A stretch of DNA of 64,000 bases from Amanita rubescens (taxonomy: Eukaryota > Basidiomycota > Agaricomycetes > Agaricales > Amanitaceae), in contig WION01000011.1 in assembly GCA_015039365.1 (NCBI GenBank), forward strand, positions 434,001 through 498,000. The letters are read 5' to 3'. Below are positions 44,520 through 54,579 of the stretch, in pieces; positions within the stretch are counted from its first letter, which is position 1, and each line of letters starts with the position of its first letter. The notes under the pieces were generated by a model, which searched no databases, was not told where the DNA came from, and saw only the letters and a program-made list of their open reading frames with translations. Position numbers and translations under genes: made by a program.

Positions 44520-45389
44520 TCACGACAACTTGCACACTGCACCAGATGCTTTCTTGCCTTTCCTTTTGGAAATGAGCACATGAGTAGAACGTATAAGATG
44601 AAGCACTAACTCTGCTTTCATCATCTCCAGGGCTAGATTCAACCGTGACCCAGGAACCTCCAAGTCTGATGCAACACTCCAATTGGTCCTGTTTCTACGG
44701 CCGTTATCTTCCGTCTTTTTCCAGACAGTAGCGTTGAGCATTGCTTGGTCAACTGGATCCATCAAAAGTGCACCAGCTTGGTGCTTTCTGCGAGCGAGAG
44801 CCTTAATTGCATCGAGAGCAAAGAAGGTTTTGGGGGAATTCGCGATGCTTTCGTGGGGGAGTGTGAGCATCTCACTCTCGGTCAAGGTGAAGGCCTTCTT
44901 TGCTAGAAGGAAGCAAGATAATGAGGCTTATAACGCAGACGAATTTGGTATAGACACATGCCATCACTCTTGTACATTGCCTGATGAAGTGGAAAAGAAG
45001 TCAACGCGTCAATTCGATGAAACAATGCCATAAACACGTACCAGAGTACCGATGGGCAACCTCAAGGATTCGTTATGCACCCAAGGTTTCAACGTAGCCT
45101 CCCATTCTTTCCTGGCTGGTTTCAACAGTTTGTTGATGTTGCGTTTCATGGCCGCTTCCCCCTTCTCCGCCTCGGTTAGTACCCTCTTGACCCTTGGCTT
45201 TGGTTCTGAGGCATAACCTATGCACCGCGGTTTTCTGAAGGCAGGCATTTTTGAACGAAGTGGAGTGGCAAGAGCGTCACAAAGGCGCGTGACAAAGTTC
45301 ACATGACCGCGTAATACGTGATCACATGGCGCGCCGCAAGTCCTCCAGAAGGCTTCATCAGGGTGATCGGCCTCAGGCTGGCGTTGCAT
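44520..45389 (-). CDS. Hypothetical protein, two exons
   Basis: Exon 1 45389-45042 and exon 2 44897-44520 join in phase 0 across an intron with GTACGT donor and give 241 residues. Exon 1 begins MQRQPEADHPDEAFWRTCG and carries a basic stretch (PKPRVKRVLTEAEKGEAAMK, NINKLLKPARKEW). Exon 2 reads AFTLTESEMLTLPHESIANS and DAIKALARRKHQAGALLMDP, then ends in a Lys-rich tail with stop at 44520. No membrane segment or known motif is seen. The acceptor is uncertain by 5 nt (CTAG or AAAG); the second keeps frame. I do not recognise the family. Confidence 0.45.
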
Positions 45390-45519
45390 CCGGTCCTCTC
45401 AAAACAGAAATGCACAGTACGCGTCATGATAGTATGGGTTTTCTGACATTCTTACGACCACTGATACCGCAGAATCATTCACTTCTTTCTTGGATCGCTT
45501 GAGGTGACGGGGGGCGTTC

Positions 45520-45800
45520 CTCAATGTGAGCTGCCTACGCGACGGTAGTGTTCCTGGTTTTCATTTCCTGCTGTGGATGTCATTTAGGAGCATTTGCCAT
45601 TGACCCCGATTCCGAAACGTATTTATCAACAGTTACCGGTTACCACGCGACGTTAGTTATGATTGCGTTTCATGCATTGGATTTCGCACGCTCACGGACT
45701 ATTTTAGGTTGAATGCAAGAAAGAGCACGAGAAACCATAATGTTCCTAACCCTTCGGCATTGAGCGCGCGTCGCTGGTACTACCACGTTACCTCAGAAAA
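45520..45800 (+). pseudogene. DUF6534 gene fragment (3' exons)
   Basis: Matches the 3' part of the DUF6534 genes: a gctgcctacgcg border, gattccgaaacgt (end of the PK exon), tatttatcaacagttacc (YINSYL exon) and aggttgaatgcaagaaagag (LNARK exon). Exons between are deleted. It lies 0.8 kb before gene C. Confidence 0.65.
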
Positions 45801-45809
45801 GGTCCAAAG

Positions 45810-46470
45810 GGTTTTCACCAACACTGAAGCCCTCAACATTTAGAATGTAACGTGGTTGGGCGACTTTGGAGTCGTGCATTCCACCAGCCGCGATTTCTAC
45901 GGTCAATTTGTCAGACCAGGAGACGGATAGACTCCGTCAAACCACAACGTGAGCGGCTTTCGTCACCCCCCTTCAGGCACATACCGATTTGGCCGTCAGG
46001 GTTGATTATCACCGCCCTGAGGAAAAAACTGCCTTCAACAGGCAAAGAACGTCGTAGGCAGGTCATATTATAGTACGCTTCATGTCTTATATATGTGAGG
46101 CGAATATTATCCGATATCCAGTACAACACTAATTGCATTCCACCAGCCTTAACGCACTTCAGCTTGCATTTTCCAAACTGTTTCAGATGAGGTATGATCT
46201 GATCAATGTCAAGTAAACTCAGCCTACCTTTGACAGCGAAAAATACGCTAGGCGTGCCCGCTGGCGGCATATTTTTTGAAGTCAGGCCTCATGCGCGTCG
46301 ATCTTTCTAGATTTCAGCAGCGTGGCCTTGTTGAAGTGGGTAGCTGAACTCTGTAGGTAATGAAACGTTTCGACCTACCTGCGCAACATGGGCGCGGGAT
46401 GCCAAGACAAAAATACTTCAAAACGCTGGATGGGGACTCCACGCGAGGGAGTCTCGACAAGAAAAGCCCG
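45810..46470. other. Spacer before DUF6534 gene C
   Basis: A 119-codon minus-strand frame at 45911-46270 has no recognisable motif. No other feature is supported. Confidence 0.3.
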
Positions 46471-46473
46471 CGC

Positions 46474-46483
46474 TATATATATG
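46474..46483 (+). promoter_or_regulatory. TATA-like run before gene C
   Basis: TATATATATG, 118 nt before the ATG at 46601. A weaker match and further away than in genes A and D. Confidence 0.35.
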
Positions 46484-46600
46484 ATTGGATACTATTACAC
46501 GTACTAGTATTCGGTTTCCACTGAACGCACTTCTTCCGCACTTGCCCCTTCTCCTCTTCCCCCAACCCCCTTCCACCGAGTCGCTACGTGCTTGGACGAC

Positions 46601-48754
46601 ATGGCAGCGATCGTGGATTCTCTGTTAGTGAAACGGGCACAGAGTATTGCACCGACCATGGGAGCGTTGTATGCGGGGGCAATGTTAACGGGAATGTACG
46701 TTTCTGCGCGTCTTTACCAATATCATTCGTTAACGGGTCATGCCAAAGACTTTATGGAACCGCCAACATCCAGACATTCCTTTATTACAAAAACTTTCCC
46801 CGGGATCAAATGTTCCAGAAATGTGCAGTGAGTCCGTGCGCGCGACTGACTTGAGCCAGCGCTTAGATCATTGGGCGTCCCAGGTCGCTCTCCTTTGGTA
46901 CGTCTCACATAGCATCGGGTCTTTTTATGAATACTAAACCGAGAATGACAAAGGATCTTAGATTCGTTACATATGATCCTCACAATCATTGAATTTTGGC
47001 ACTATCTGATCGATTCGTTTGGGGATTATGATGCACTCATCGCGCTGCACTGGTCCGTCTTCCTCTATTGACGGCTTTCGCTTGTGCTTATTATTACGCA
47101 TCCAGGTCGTTTTCAGTAAGCGGTTATGCAAGGTCGATGTGATATAGTCGTCCTGATGGTTTACTCCGCGATATATTAGTTGCAGCTTGCAGCCGGCGTA
47201 CGTCTTTACAACGCCATCTCTAGTCTAGAGACTTGTGAATTGATAGTGATATCCTTAGGTCCTCATCATTCTTGTTGTTCAAAGGCATGTTCTCGGCGTC
47301 TCTTGCGTTTGCCTCACATTTGACATTTTAATCTTGTCTAGTTTATACACACGGAGAATATGGATACGTGGGTGTTTTACCAGGGGGGTGCGAGTTAAAA
47401 TCGCGTATTGAGGTTATCATCAATAGTTAGTTCAAACCGCTACCAACGAATTTGGTCATGGATTCTGGTACGTTTGATCGAAGGGATTTGATCCATTTTC
47501 CTAATATCATTCTTGATAGATTGCCGTCCTCATGGCTTCGTATAGTAAGCACGGATTTTTACCATATGTTTTCGGGGACGGTGATACTAGTCTGTCTAGC
47601 TGCGGGGTTCAGTACGTTTAACAATAACTCTTCCTTCTACCGCCCCATTTAACTCCCTGAACTAGTCTTCTTGGTCGACTTGTGAGCAAGACAGCTAGTC
47701 CTAGTCGGTTTCTACAGATATGAACTCTATTAACAGGAATAAAGTCTCAACATTAGTGCAACTGAGTCGCCTACGCGTAGGTTCCTTGTTTTTCTCACGT
47801 GCTGCGGATATCATCGCCGTCAATAGTGGTCGATTATTTTTGGTCTAGCAATCTCTAGCTTCGACGATGTTCTCCTCGCTGCCGCCATTTGTCATCTCCT
47901 ATCTCTTCGACAGACCGCGTTTGAAGAGTAAGCTCAAAACTTGTCATATCGTCCGTTGGTTATTCCATGACCTGCAGAACGAAATCAAAAATTTGGACCA
48001 TTATGTCGTATGCTGTCGTCTCAGGGGCGCTGACGAGGTATGTCGGGTGCATTAGAAACGTATTTTTTTGTCGACATGGCGGTTTATAGTATTTGTTCGC
48101 TCATTTCTGTGATTTTTGTAAGTTCTTTAAACCAGCTTTGCTATGATCGAAGCAGCCAACGTGAAAAAAGTTGGCTATCATGCCGCACAACCTGATATTT
48201 CAGGGTATCGAATTCTTGGTGCCGAAACGTAAGCTTTCTTTCTGCGTTTCGTTTGGAGATAACTCAATGTTTTCCAATTAGTCTATGTAAACAGTTACCT
48301 CGCGATGTTGGTGTAGATAATGCTCCATGCGTGAGATTATATCTGACTTCATGCCAGGTTAAATGCCAGAAAGAGTGTCAGCGAGCGCAGGACATCTACT
48401 TCGGTCGTGAGTACTCCATCCATTACACGTCTTAGTTACGGTGAGGCTCATTGTATTGGTCCATAGAACATGATGCAATTCAGTGACTTTCAGACATCAA
48501 GACACCTGGTCAGCCATTCGGACTCCATCAGCGGATTTCACAGATCGATGGTTGAGTCCAAGGATCCTCCAAGTTCGGCTACTGCTAGGTTGAGCGTAAG
48601 CAGCCTTCCTCAGCCTACCTTTTCCGTGTTTTGACTTGATTCTCAGAGGCCAGTTGAAGTTATGGTAGAAGTTGTCCATGGTATTGACCATGCCGATATT
48701 TCAAGTCCATCCCCCGTATTACACAGGGAAAGAAATTACCGAAATGCAGTGTAA
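46601..48754 (+). CDS. DUF6534 seven-helix membrane protein, copy C
   Basis: Starts MAAIVDSLLVKRAQSIAPTM and follows the same exon plan as gene B. Blocks: LYGTANIQTFLYYKNFPRD, ILDSLHMILTIIEFWHYLID, LSSNRYQRIWSWIL, FDDVLLAAAICHLLSLRQ, SKIWTIMSYAVVSGALT, VYVNSYLAMLNARKS. The C-terminal cytoplasm-like tail (KDPPSSATARLS, then RPVEVMVEVVHGIDHADIS) is longer than in A and B and ends at 48754. Every exon I traced stays open, so the gene looks intact. The intron after exon 7 starts with GC (47285). The helices are family-typical; ligand and location are not known. Upstream lie a deleted DUF6534 remnant and the DDI1 fragment. Confidence 0.8.
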
Positions 48755-48937
48755 AATGGGGCATAGTAGTATACGTACTAGTCCACGGGCACCTCTAAAA
48801 TATCTTATTTTATTTAGAGAAGAAAGGCAAATAGCAGCAGGCTGTATGTATATCAAGCCAGTGGCTCTTCCTCAGCGTGATGGTTGACCGTGAGAAGGAA
48901 AGAGTCGACGCGCGCTGACTAAGGTCTTCAAATGCTA

Positions 48938-49160
48938 TGGCAACCACTATGTCATCTCTGACAGACTTGACAGCACTGGAGTCATGGGCGCGCCCGACTC
49001 GGAGTCCCACGTCTCAAACAAAGATATTTCTCCAACCCCTCGGGCAATCTGGCAGCGGTGCGTCCTGTTGGCGGGAGTCCATGACACCATCCATATGCAC
49101 TGGGATTTTCCGGGGTTTAAGGTTGTTTCCTCCGACATCACAGTGAGTCCTTTGACCAGA
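48938..49160 (+). other. Conserved open frame upstream of gene D
   Basis: Reads MGAPDSESHVSNKDISPTPR, AIWQRCVLLAGVHDTIHMHW and ends VSPLTR with a stop. A close counterpart precedes gene E at 54583-54805 and keeps the frame with mostly amino-acid changes. It may be a decayed exon or a small gene. I do not recognise it. Confidence 0.35.
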
Positions 49161-49229
49161 TAGCAAACATCCAGGAACCATCACAAGGCTGTACGAGGAC
49201 ACATTAGAACGAGGCTTGTGATAATGATG

Positions 49230-49237
49230 TATATAAA
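49230..49237 (+). promoter_or_regulatory. TATA box of gene D
   Basis: TATATAAA, 76 nt before the ATG at 49313. The same place in gene E (54890) reads tatatcaa. Confidence 0.5.
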
Positions 49238-49312
49238 CTTCAAGAGTTGTATTATATCGAGTACAGGGCCTTTTCGACTTCACCCACCGTTACCACTAGT
49301 TTGCGGGACAAC

Positions 49313-51423
49313 ATGCCGGCGATAGAGAGTTCCCTCGCAGTGGAACGGACAACAAGTATAGCACCAACCATGGGAGCGTTATATATCGGAGCAATGTTGA
49401 CGGCAATGTTCGTGCCCGACTCATTTTTTCATCATTTGCTGAGCCGTTCCATAGACTTTATGGATCTACCAATATTCAGACTTTCCTGTATTATAAAAAC
49501 TTCCCCGGGGATCAGATGTTCCAGAAGTGTGCCGTGAGTGGACGCACACAACTTGTTCGGAAGTCGCGCTTAAAACTTTCGCTTTTCGGATCTCAAGGTC
49601 GCCTTCCTCTGGTATGTGCCTGCCAGCCTTCTTCTGAGTATCAAGCTAAGAAACAACAGGATTTTAGACTCGTTACACATGATCTTCACCATCGTTGAAT
49701 TCTGGGATTATCTGATCGATTCGTTCGGTGATTACAATGCCGTCCTGGAGTTGCGTTGGTGCGTCCTCTTCTTTTGGAGGTTCTCGCTGAGACTTATTAC
49801 ACGCATTCAGGTCGTTTTCAGTAAGCCATCGATTGATACAGTTACCCTCATAATTTTATCCATGATATTAGCTGCAGATTCTGATCAGCGTACGTCTCCT
49901 AACACGCTCTCTTGTTAGGCAACATGTTAATCGCTGTTGAACATTGATACGTCCAGGTTCTTATCATTTTTGTCGTACAAAGGCATGTTCGTGGCATGTC
50001 CTTCGCTTGATTGACATTTACTGTTTTAATGTCCCTCAGCTTCTACACACGGCGAATATGGATACGTAGGTGTCTATGGTATGCCCGAAATCGTCCATTG
50101 AGATTACCGTCTTCAGTCAGCTTGAACTGTTACCAACGGATTTGGTCATGGATTTTGGTATGTCGGACTAAGGGATTTTATTCATTTCTCTAATAACGCG
50201 CATAATGGTAGATTCTCGTCCTCTTGGCTGTATATGGTTTGCGCGGGTTTTTACATGTTTTTCACCACGCTAACATTTACCCTGTTTAGCTGCAGGATTC
50301 AGTATGTTCTGATGATATGTTTTCCGCCATCTCACTGAACGTCTTGAATTAGCCTTCTTGGTCGAGCTGTGAGTCGGACCGGCGATCCTTTTCAATAGAT
50401 CTAAACTTCCTTAACAGATATAGCGTCTCTACGTTACCGCAACTCAGTCAGCTCCGCGTAGGTTTCCTATTTTGTCTGCGAATATCTTTGACGTCGGAGT
50501 TATCAACAACAGTGGTCGATAATATTTGGTTTATCAATGTCCAGCTTCGATGATTTTATGCTCGCCATCGCAATTTGTCATTTCCTGACTATTCGGCAGA
50601 CAGCGTTCGAAAAGTAAGCATCCAACTCGTACATGTTGTTACGTAGTCCCCTGATATTCTGCAACTTACAGGACAAAATCAACACTTTGGACCATCATGA
50701 CTTATGCAGTCATCTCAGGGGCGTTGACGAGGTAAGTGACGGCGCACCGCAGACGTGCTTCGTTGATGCGGGGAACTTTAGTATTTGTTCGCTCACCTCC
50801 GTGATCGCTGTAAGTCCCTGAAGTTAGCTTTCTTATAATTGAAGCTGACAGAAAACAGGTGGCTATCATGCCGCATAATTTGGTGTTCCAGGGCATTGAA
50901 TTCTTGGTTCCAAAACGTGAGCATGATGCCTCGCATTTGGAGAAAAATTAACACTTTGTCAATCAGTCTATGTCAACAGTTATCTCGCGATGTTAGTGGC
51001 AATTGCGTTTCCATGTTTCCATACGTCAGATTTTCACGAATTTTATCCCAGGTTGAATGCCCGGAGGGGTGCGAAAAATCACAGCAAATCCAACGATCCT
51101 TCGGTCGTGAGTGTTTCTACCCCCAGCGCGCGGCTTGATAATATTCATCGTACCGATGCAGATACAATTTGGCGATCCTGAGTCGATACAGGTAACCAGT
51201 CACGAATCCCACACTAGATTCTCCACTGTAGCGACAACCGATCCCAAGATTCCCTCAAGTACTAACCCTAGAGTAAGCGGCATTTTCAACCCCTTCTGTT
51301 GTTCACTAATTTGGCTCACAGGGGGGGCTCGAGGTCAAAGTAGAAGGTGGTGATCAAAGCGATGTCAACTACGCCAATTCCAACCTTTCAAAAAAGCCAT
51401 CCCAGCGTGGATATGCGTATTGA
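49313..51423 (+). CDS. DUF6534 seven-helix membrane protein, copy D
   Basis: Starts MPAIESSLAVERTTSIAPTM. Blocks: IFRLSCIIK-frame exon 2 read as LYGSTNIQTFLYYKNFPGD, ILDSLHMIFTIVEFWDYLI, LNCYQRIWSWIL, FDDFMLAIAICHFLTIRQ, TKSTLWTIMTYAVISGALT, VYVNSYLAMLNARRGAKN. The tail exon reads STNPR, then GGLEVKVEGGDQSDVNYANS, and the stop is at 51423. Relative to E the last exons lack a VVQ-type codon group and a VYES-type group, both in-frame deletions. The intron after exon 7 begins with GC (49983). All traced exons are open. A TATA box is present. Being nearly identical to E, it may share expression, but the promoters differ. Confidence 0.8.
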
Positions 51424-51584
51424 AATTGGATTTGGACCTAAACGAAGCCAAGGGTACTAACCGTCACTATTGTAATTATAGTTTGGAAAAAGTAAAGAGT
51501 AGTAGCGTAAGACTGAGTTTTTGTTCGTCCTTAGCGTACATAATTGGCCATGAGAAAAGGAGGAATGCAGGCCTTTCTGACTAG

Positions 51585-53880
51585 AGCGTGCAGGACTATA
51601 TAGTTCACCAGGCGGGCACGACGCCGTCTAACCTACTACGGACCCTCAGCGCAACAATAATACAGACGGGCGCTCGCTTACGAAGGTGGTCCATCCCAAG
51701 TTCGCTGACACGCTCACGCTGCCCAACCATCATCTTCCATTGCGTCTCCGCATACACTTCCCGGCCAACTATAGTCTACATGACCGAGCCCGAAGAGCCC
51801 ACTAGAAGTCTCCAGTCTAGGCGGCCAAAGCCGAGGCAGTGCTTTTCTGATCGTTTCATCTGGCGATTTGCAGAGTATAAGACTAAGCGCATCCTGAGCA
51901 CCGTGATTTCGGCTCTGAACGCTCCTTCTCGTTATTGTTCCTACCAAGCAAAGGATGTAGTGCTAGTAACGGAAGCATGAATGAATGATCCGTCCGGAAG
52001 AGGGTCAAATGAGATACTCTCTAGATGGGATATTCGAAGGCAAATTAAATGAATGGTGTCGCATCTGCTTCCATCCTTCCTTTCCGACACAAGCGAATTC
52101 GGGTGGCATACAGGGCGTTCAGGAGATAAGCAAACCCAACACGGGATGGGAAGCGGGACAAGCAAGGGAGCGCGTGGGGCAGACAGGTCACTTGGGTAGT
52201 CAGGTTAGAGAGATAATGATGAGGAACAAATGAACGTACTACTACCTTTTTTCGCGTCAGGGGACATTTGCTCGCCCTTGAAGGGAAGGGAAGTAAGACA
52301 ACTCAGCTTCGCATTCGCCGCGCTGCATGACTGAAAGGGCGATGGACGCCAGGATAAGGGGCCTATCCAACGTCTTCTTAGTGCTCTCCATCGCGTCGCG
52401 TTATTGGCAGTGTCGATTACCAAATGCAGAAGTTGATTGTACCGGGCCGATCAGCCGGGGTTCAATATGCCTCATCGCTGACTAAGCAGGGACTGCCAAA
52501 AGACTGCCGAAGAGCAGCCAACGTCCTCCGCTGCGTGTCCTGACCTGCGCGTCATAGAACGATCATGACAAGGTGATGCCGTTACTTTCCAGATGTCATT
52601 CATGAAGAAAATCGCTCAAGAGACTTTACAGGATCCAGGTCGTACTACCATTCAAGTTGGCAGGCTCGACAATCCCTGCATATATGCGAGCGCGGTCGAA
52701 CACGTGAGCTTATATGGAAGTGGCGATCAAAAACGAGTCAGAGCCTGGGCCCCAGACAGTTGATGCGCAAATCGGATATATGCGCCTTGAATCTAATATT
52801 GCTGTGAGGAGTCGAGTAATTTTTTATAGTTCGCCTGTCGCTCTTACCCAGTATGGCAGTTATTACGGGTGGGTTACGCTCAGCATCACTGACGGCTTGG
52901 CAATCCTAGGATATATGTTCATAACATCTTTATCGTTCTCAGGCTATACCATGTGGCATGATTCACGTCTATAGCACGATTTTCCTCATCCTTCACCTCG
53001 TCGTAGCTTGATCATGACCTTCGCAAACTCAGAATGCTGTATCGCGTGAGTTTATAAACCTCGCTGAATTGCACCTAGGATAACATCTAAAGAATCAAGC
53101 AACATGAACTGGAGTAAGCGTTTCTACTAGTCCAGAAGATTGTACTTAGACTAATCCCAACGTCAATACAGCAAGCCGTAGATTGCTTTACCACTGGACC
53201 ATAGGGAAGCAAACGGGAACACCCCGATACGATGACAAGTGAGTTTATATGAATTCGATTTCTCTTAGAGTATTCACGCCTCACACTAATGATTAGATAC
53301 CTTGCCTAGTAACACTGGTTCAACTCTTCACCTTCGTCACAGCAGAATCATAATCGTTAACTGCTATACTATAGCGTCACTGAAACTCAGAAAGCTGTGG
53401 TATTGCATAAGTTTATAAGGCCCGCAAATGCGCACTGGATAGATTGTTGTTCAACTCTTGAGTACCAAGCGAAATGAACGGAACACTTGGTGGCTTCCCA
53501 ACCAGCGTCACTGATCAAGTTGGATTCGAGTTACTTTATTATTGGACTACAAGAAAGAACGTAGCAGCTCCCCGATATGAAACCGTATGGGACGAGCTGC
53601 AGTGCCAGTGGAAGTCCTCTGTTACAAGTGGGTAGCGCCATTGCACGGTAAACTGACTGACATGCGCCACTGGCAGTTCGCGGCGAATGTTACGGCAAGG
53701 GTTATGGTGGCAGTTGGACGATAGCCCGGGAGAAAGCCGCCTTCGAGGCTATGGTATGTTTCGGTGAAATCAGTATCGAGAAGGTTTTATTAATACAATC
53801 TTCGATGTAGAACAACCCGAAACTTGAGTGGCTTTTCTCGTGACCGTAGCAATCATCAGGTTTTCGGTGATTTCCGCTCC
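51585..53880. other. Gene-poor interval between genes D and E
   Basis: Open frames at 51588-51980 (130 codons), 51985-52233 and 52714-52974 show no known motif and no paralogue in the window. The interval also holds a diverged direct repeat (52990-53240 and 53360-53590). Confidence 0.35.
52990..53240 (+). repeat. Diverged tandem repeat, copy 1 (copy 2 at 53360-53590)
   Basis: Both copies share a gctgt...gtttataa...gcac...gga order near the start (53030 and 53388) and a ccccgatacgatg / ccccgatatgaaa end (53220 and 53569). The copies are about 350 nt apart and strongly diverged. Confidence 0.4.
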
Positions 53881-53924
53881 AACCGCTTAACGCTCGACCA
53901 AACAACGCTCTGACCACCATCCCA

Positions 53925-54080
53925 GGTTTACAAGCCTGTATATGCGTATTGAAATTGGATTTGGACCTAAACCCGTCACTATTGTAGTTATAGTTTGAAA
54001 GAAATAAAGAGTAGCAGTGTAAGACCAAGTTTTTGTTCTTCTTTGGCGTGCATGATTGGCCTTTCCGACTCGGTGCCGCC
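53925..54080 (+). pseudogene. Orphan 3' end of a DUF6534 gene
   Basis: Matches the final codons and 3' flank of genes D and E (tatgcgtattgaaattggat, agtttttgttcttctttgg) without the preceding exons. Another member once lay here. Confidence 0.65.
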
Positions 54081-54289
54081 GATCAATGATCAAACAAACA
54101 GCGGCGTGACTACGTGACCGTCTTGGGCCTTAACACTCAACAATCGAGCGTCGAGCAGTGAGCACCACTGTTCCAGTTACTAAACCTTCTTGACCGGCTT
54201 GACCTGATCCACTCATCACGGATACGTGAACGCTTGAGATGGGATAAGCCATCTGATGTCCATCCGAGACCTCGTATCGAGGTAACGTT

Positions 54290-54480
54290 CAAGCCCTATA
54301 TTAGAACTGGGATCAATCATGTAAGCTTAACCTTAGATTTCAATGACAGTGAGAACAGGCGGCTACTGCGGAAACGTGAGTGTGACTGCCCAGCTGTAAT
54401 ATCTGATTTGGTTCGTATCTGAAAGTTGTAGGCATCTCGAGTCAAGTCAGATTCACACGATTTTGGGCCCTCGTCTTTGC
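54290..54480 (+). pseudogene. DUF6534 internal exon fragment
   Basis: Carries ggaaacgtgagtg and gatttggttcgtatct as in gene A around 6320-6365 (the RLWK exon/intron border and the start of exon 9). Neighbouring exons are absent. Confidence 0.5.
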
Positions 54481-54579
54481 TATGGCAACCATAAGAACGT
54501 GCCATATTCTGCGATATTGAACTTGCATGCAATTTATCTTTAGCTTTCATATATCCGAATAACATTCAAAGTAGGATCT

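Larger units (their letters stand above)
48940..51580 (+). repeat. DUF6534 gene D duplication unit (pair with 54580-57240)
   Basis: About 2.65 kb comprising the conserved upstream frame, promoter, gene D and 3' flank (tatgcgtattgaaattggat, agagtagtagcgtaag). The match with 54580-57240 stays very close across introns, so the duplication is recent. Confidence 0.85.

Noticed and set aside
53120..53230. Possible tRNA gene on the minus strand
   Set aside because: Only the A-box fits. The D-stem does not pair, no GTTCRA-type T-loop follows, and no cloverleaf can be drawn.
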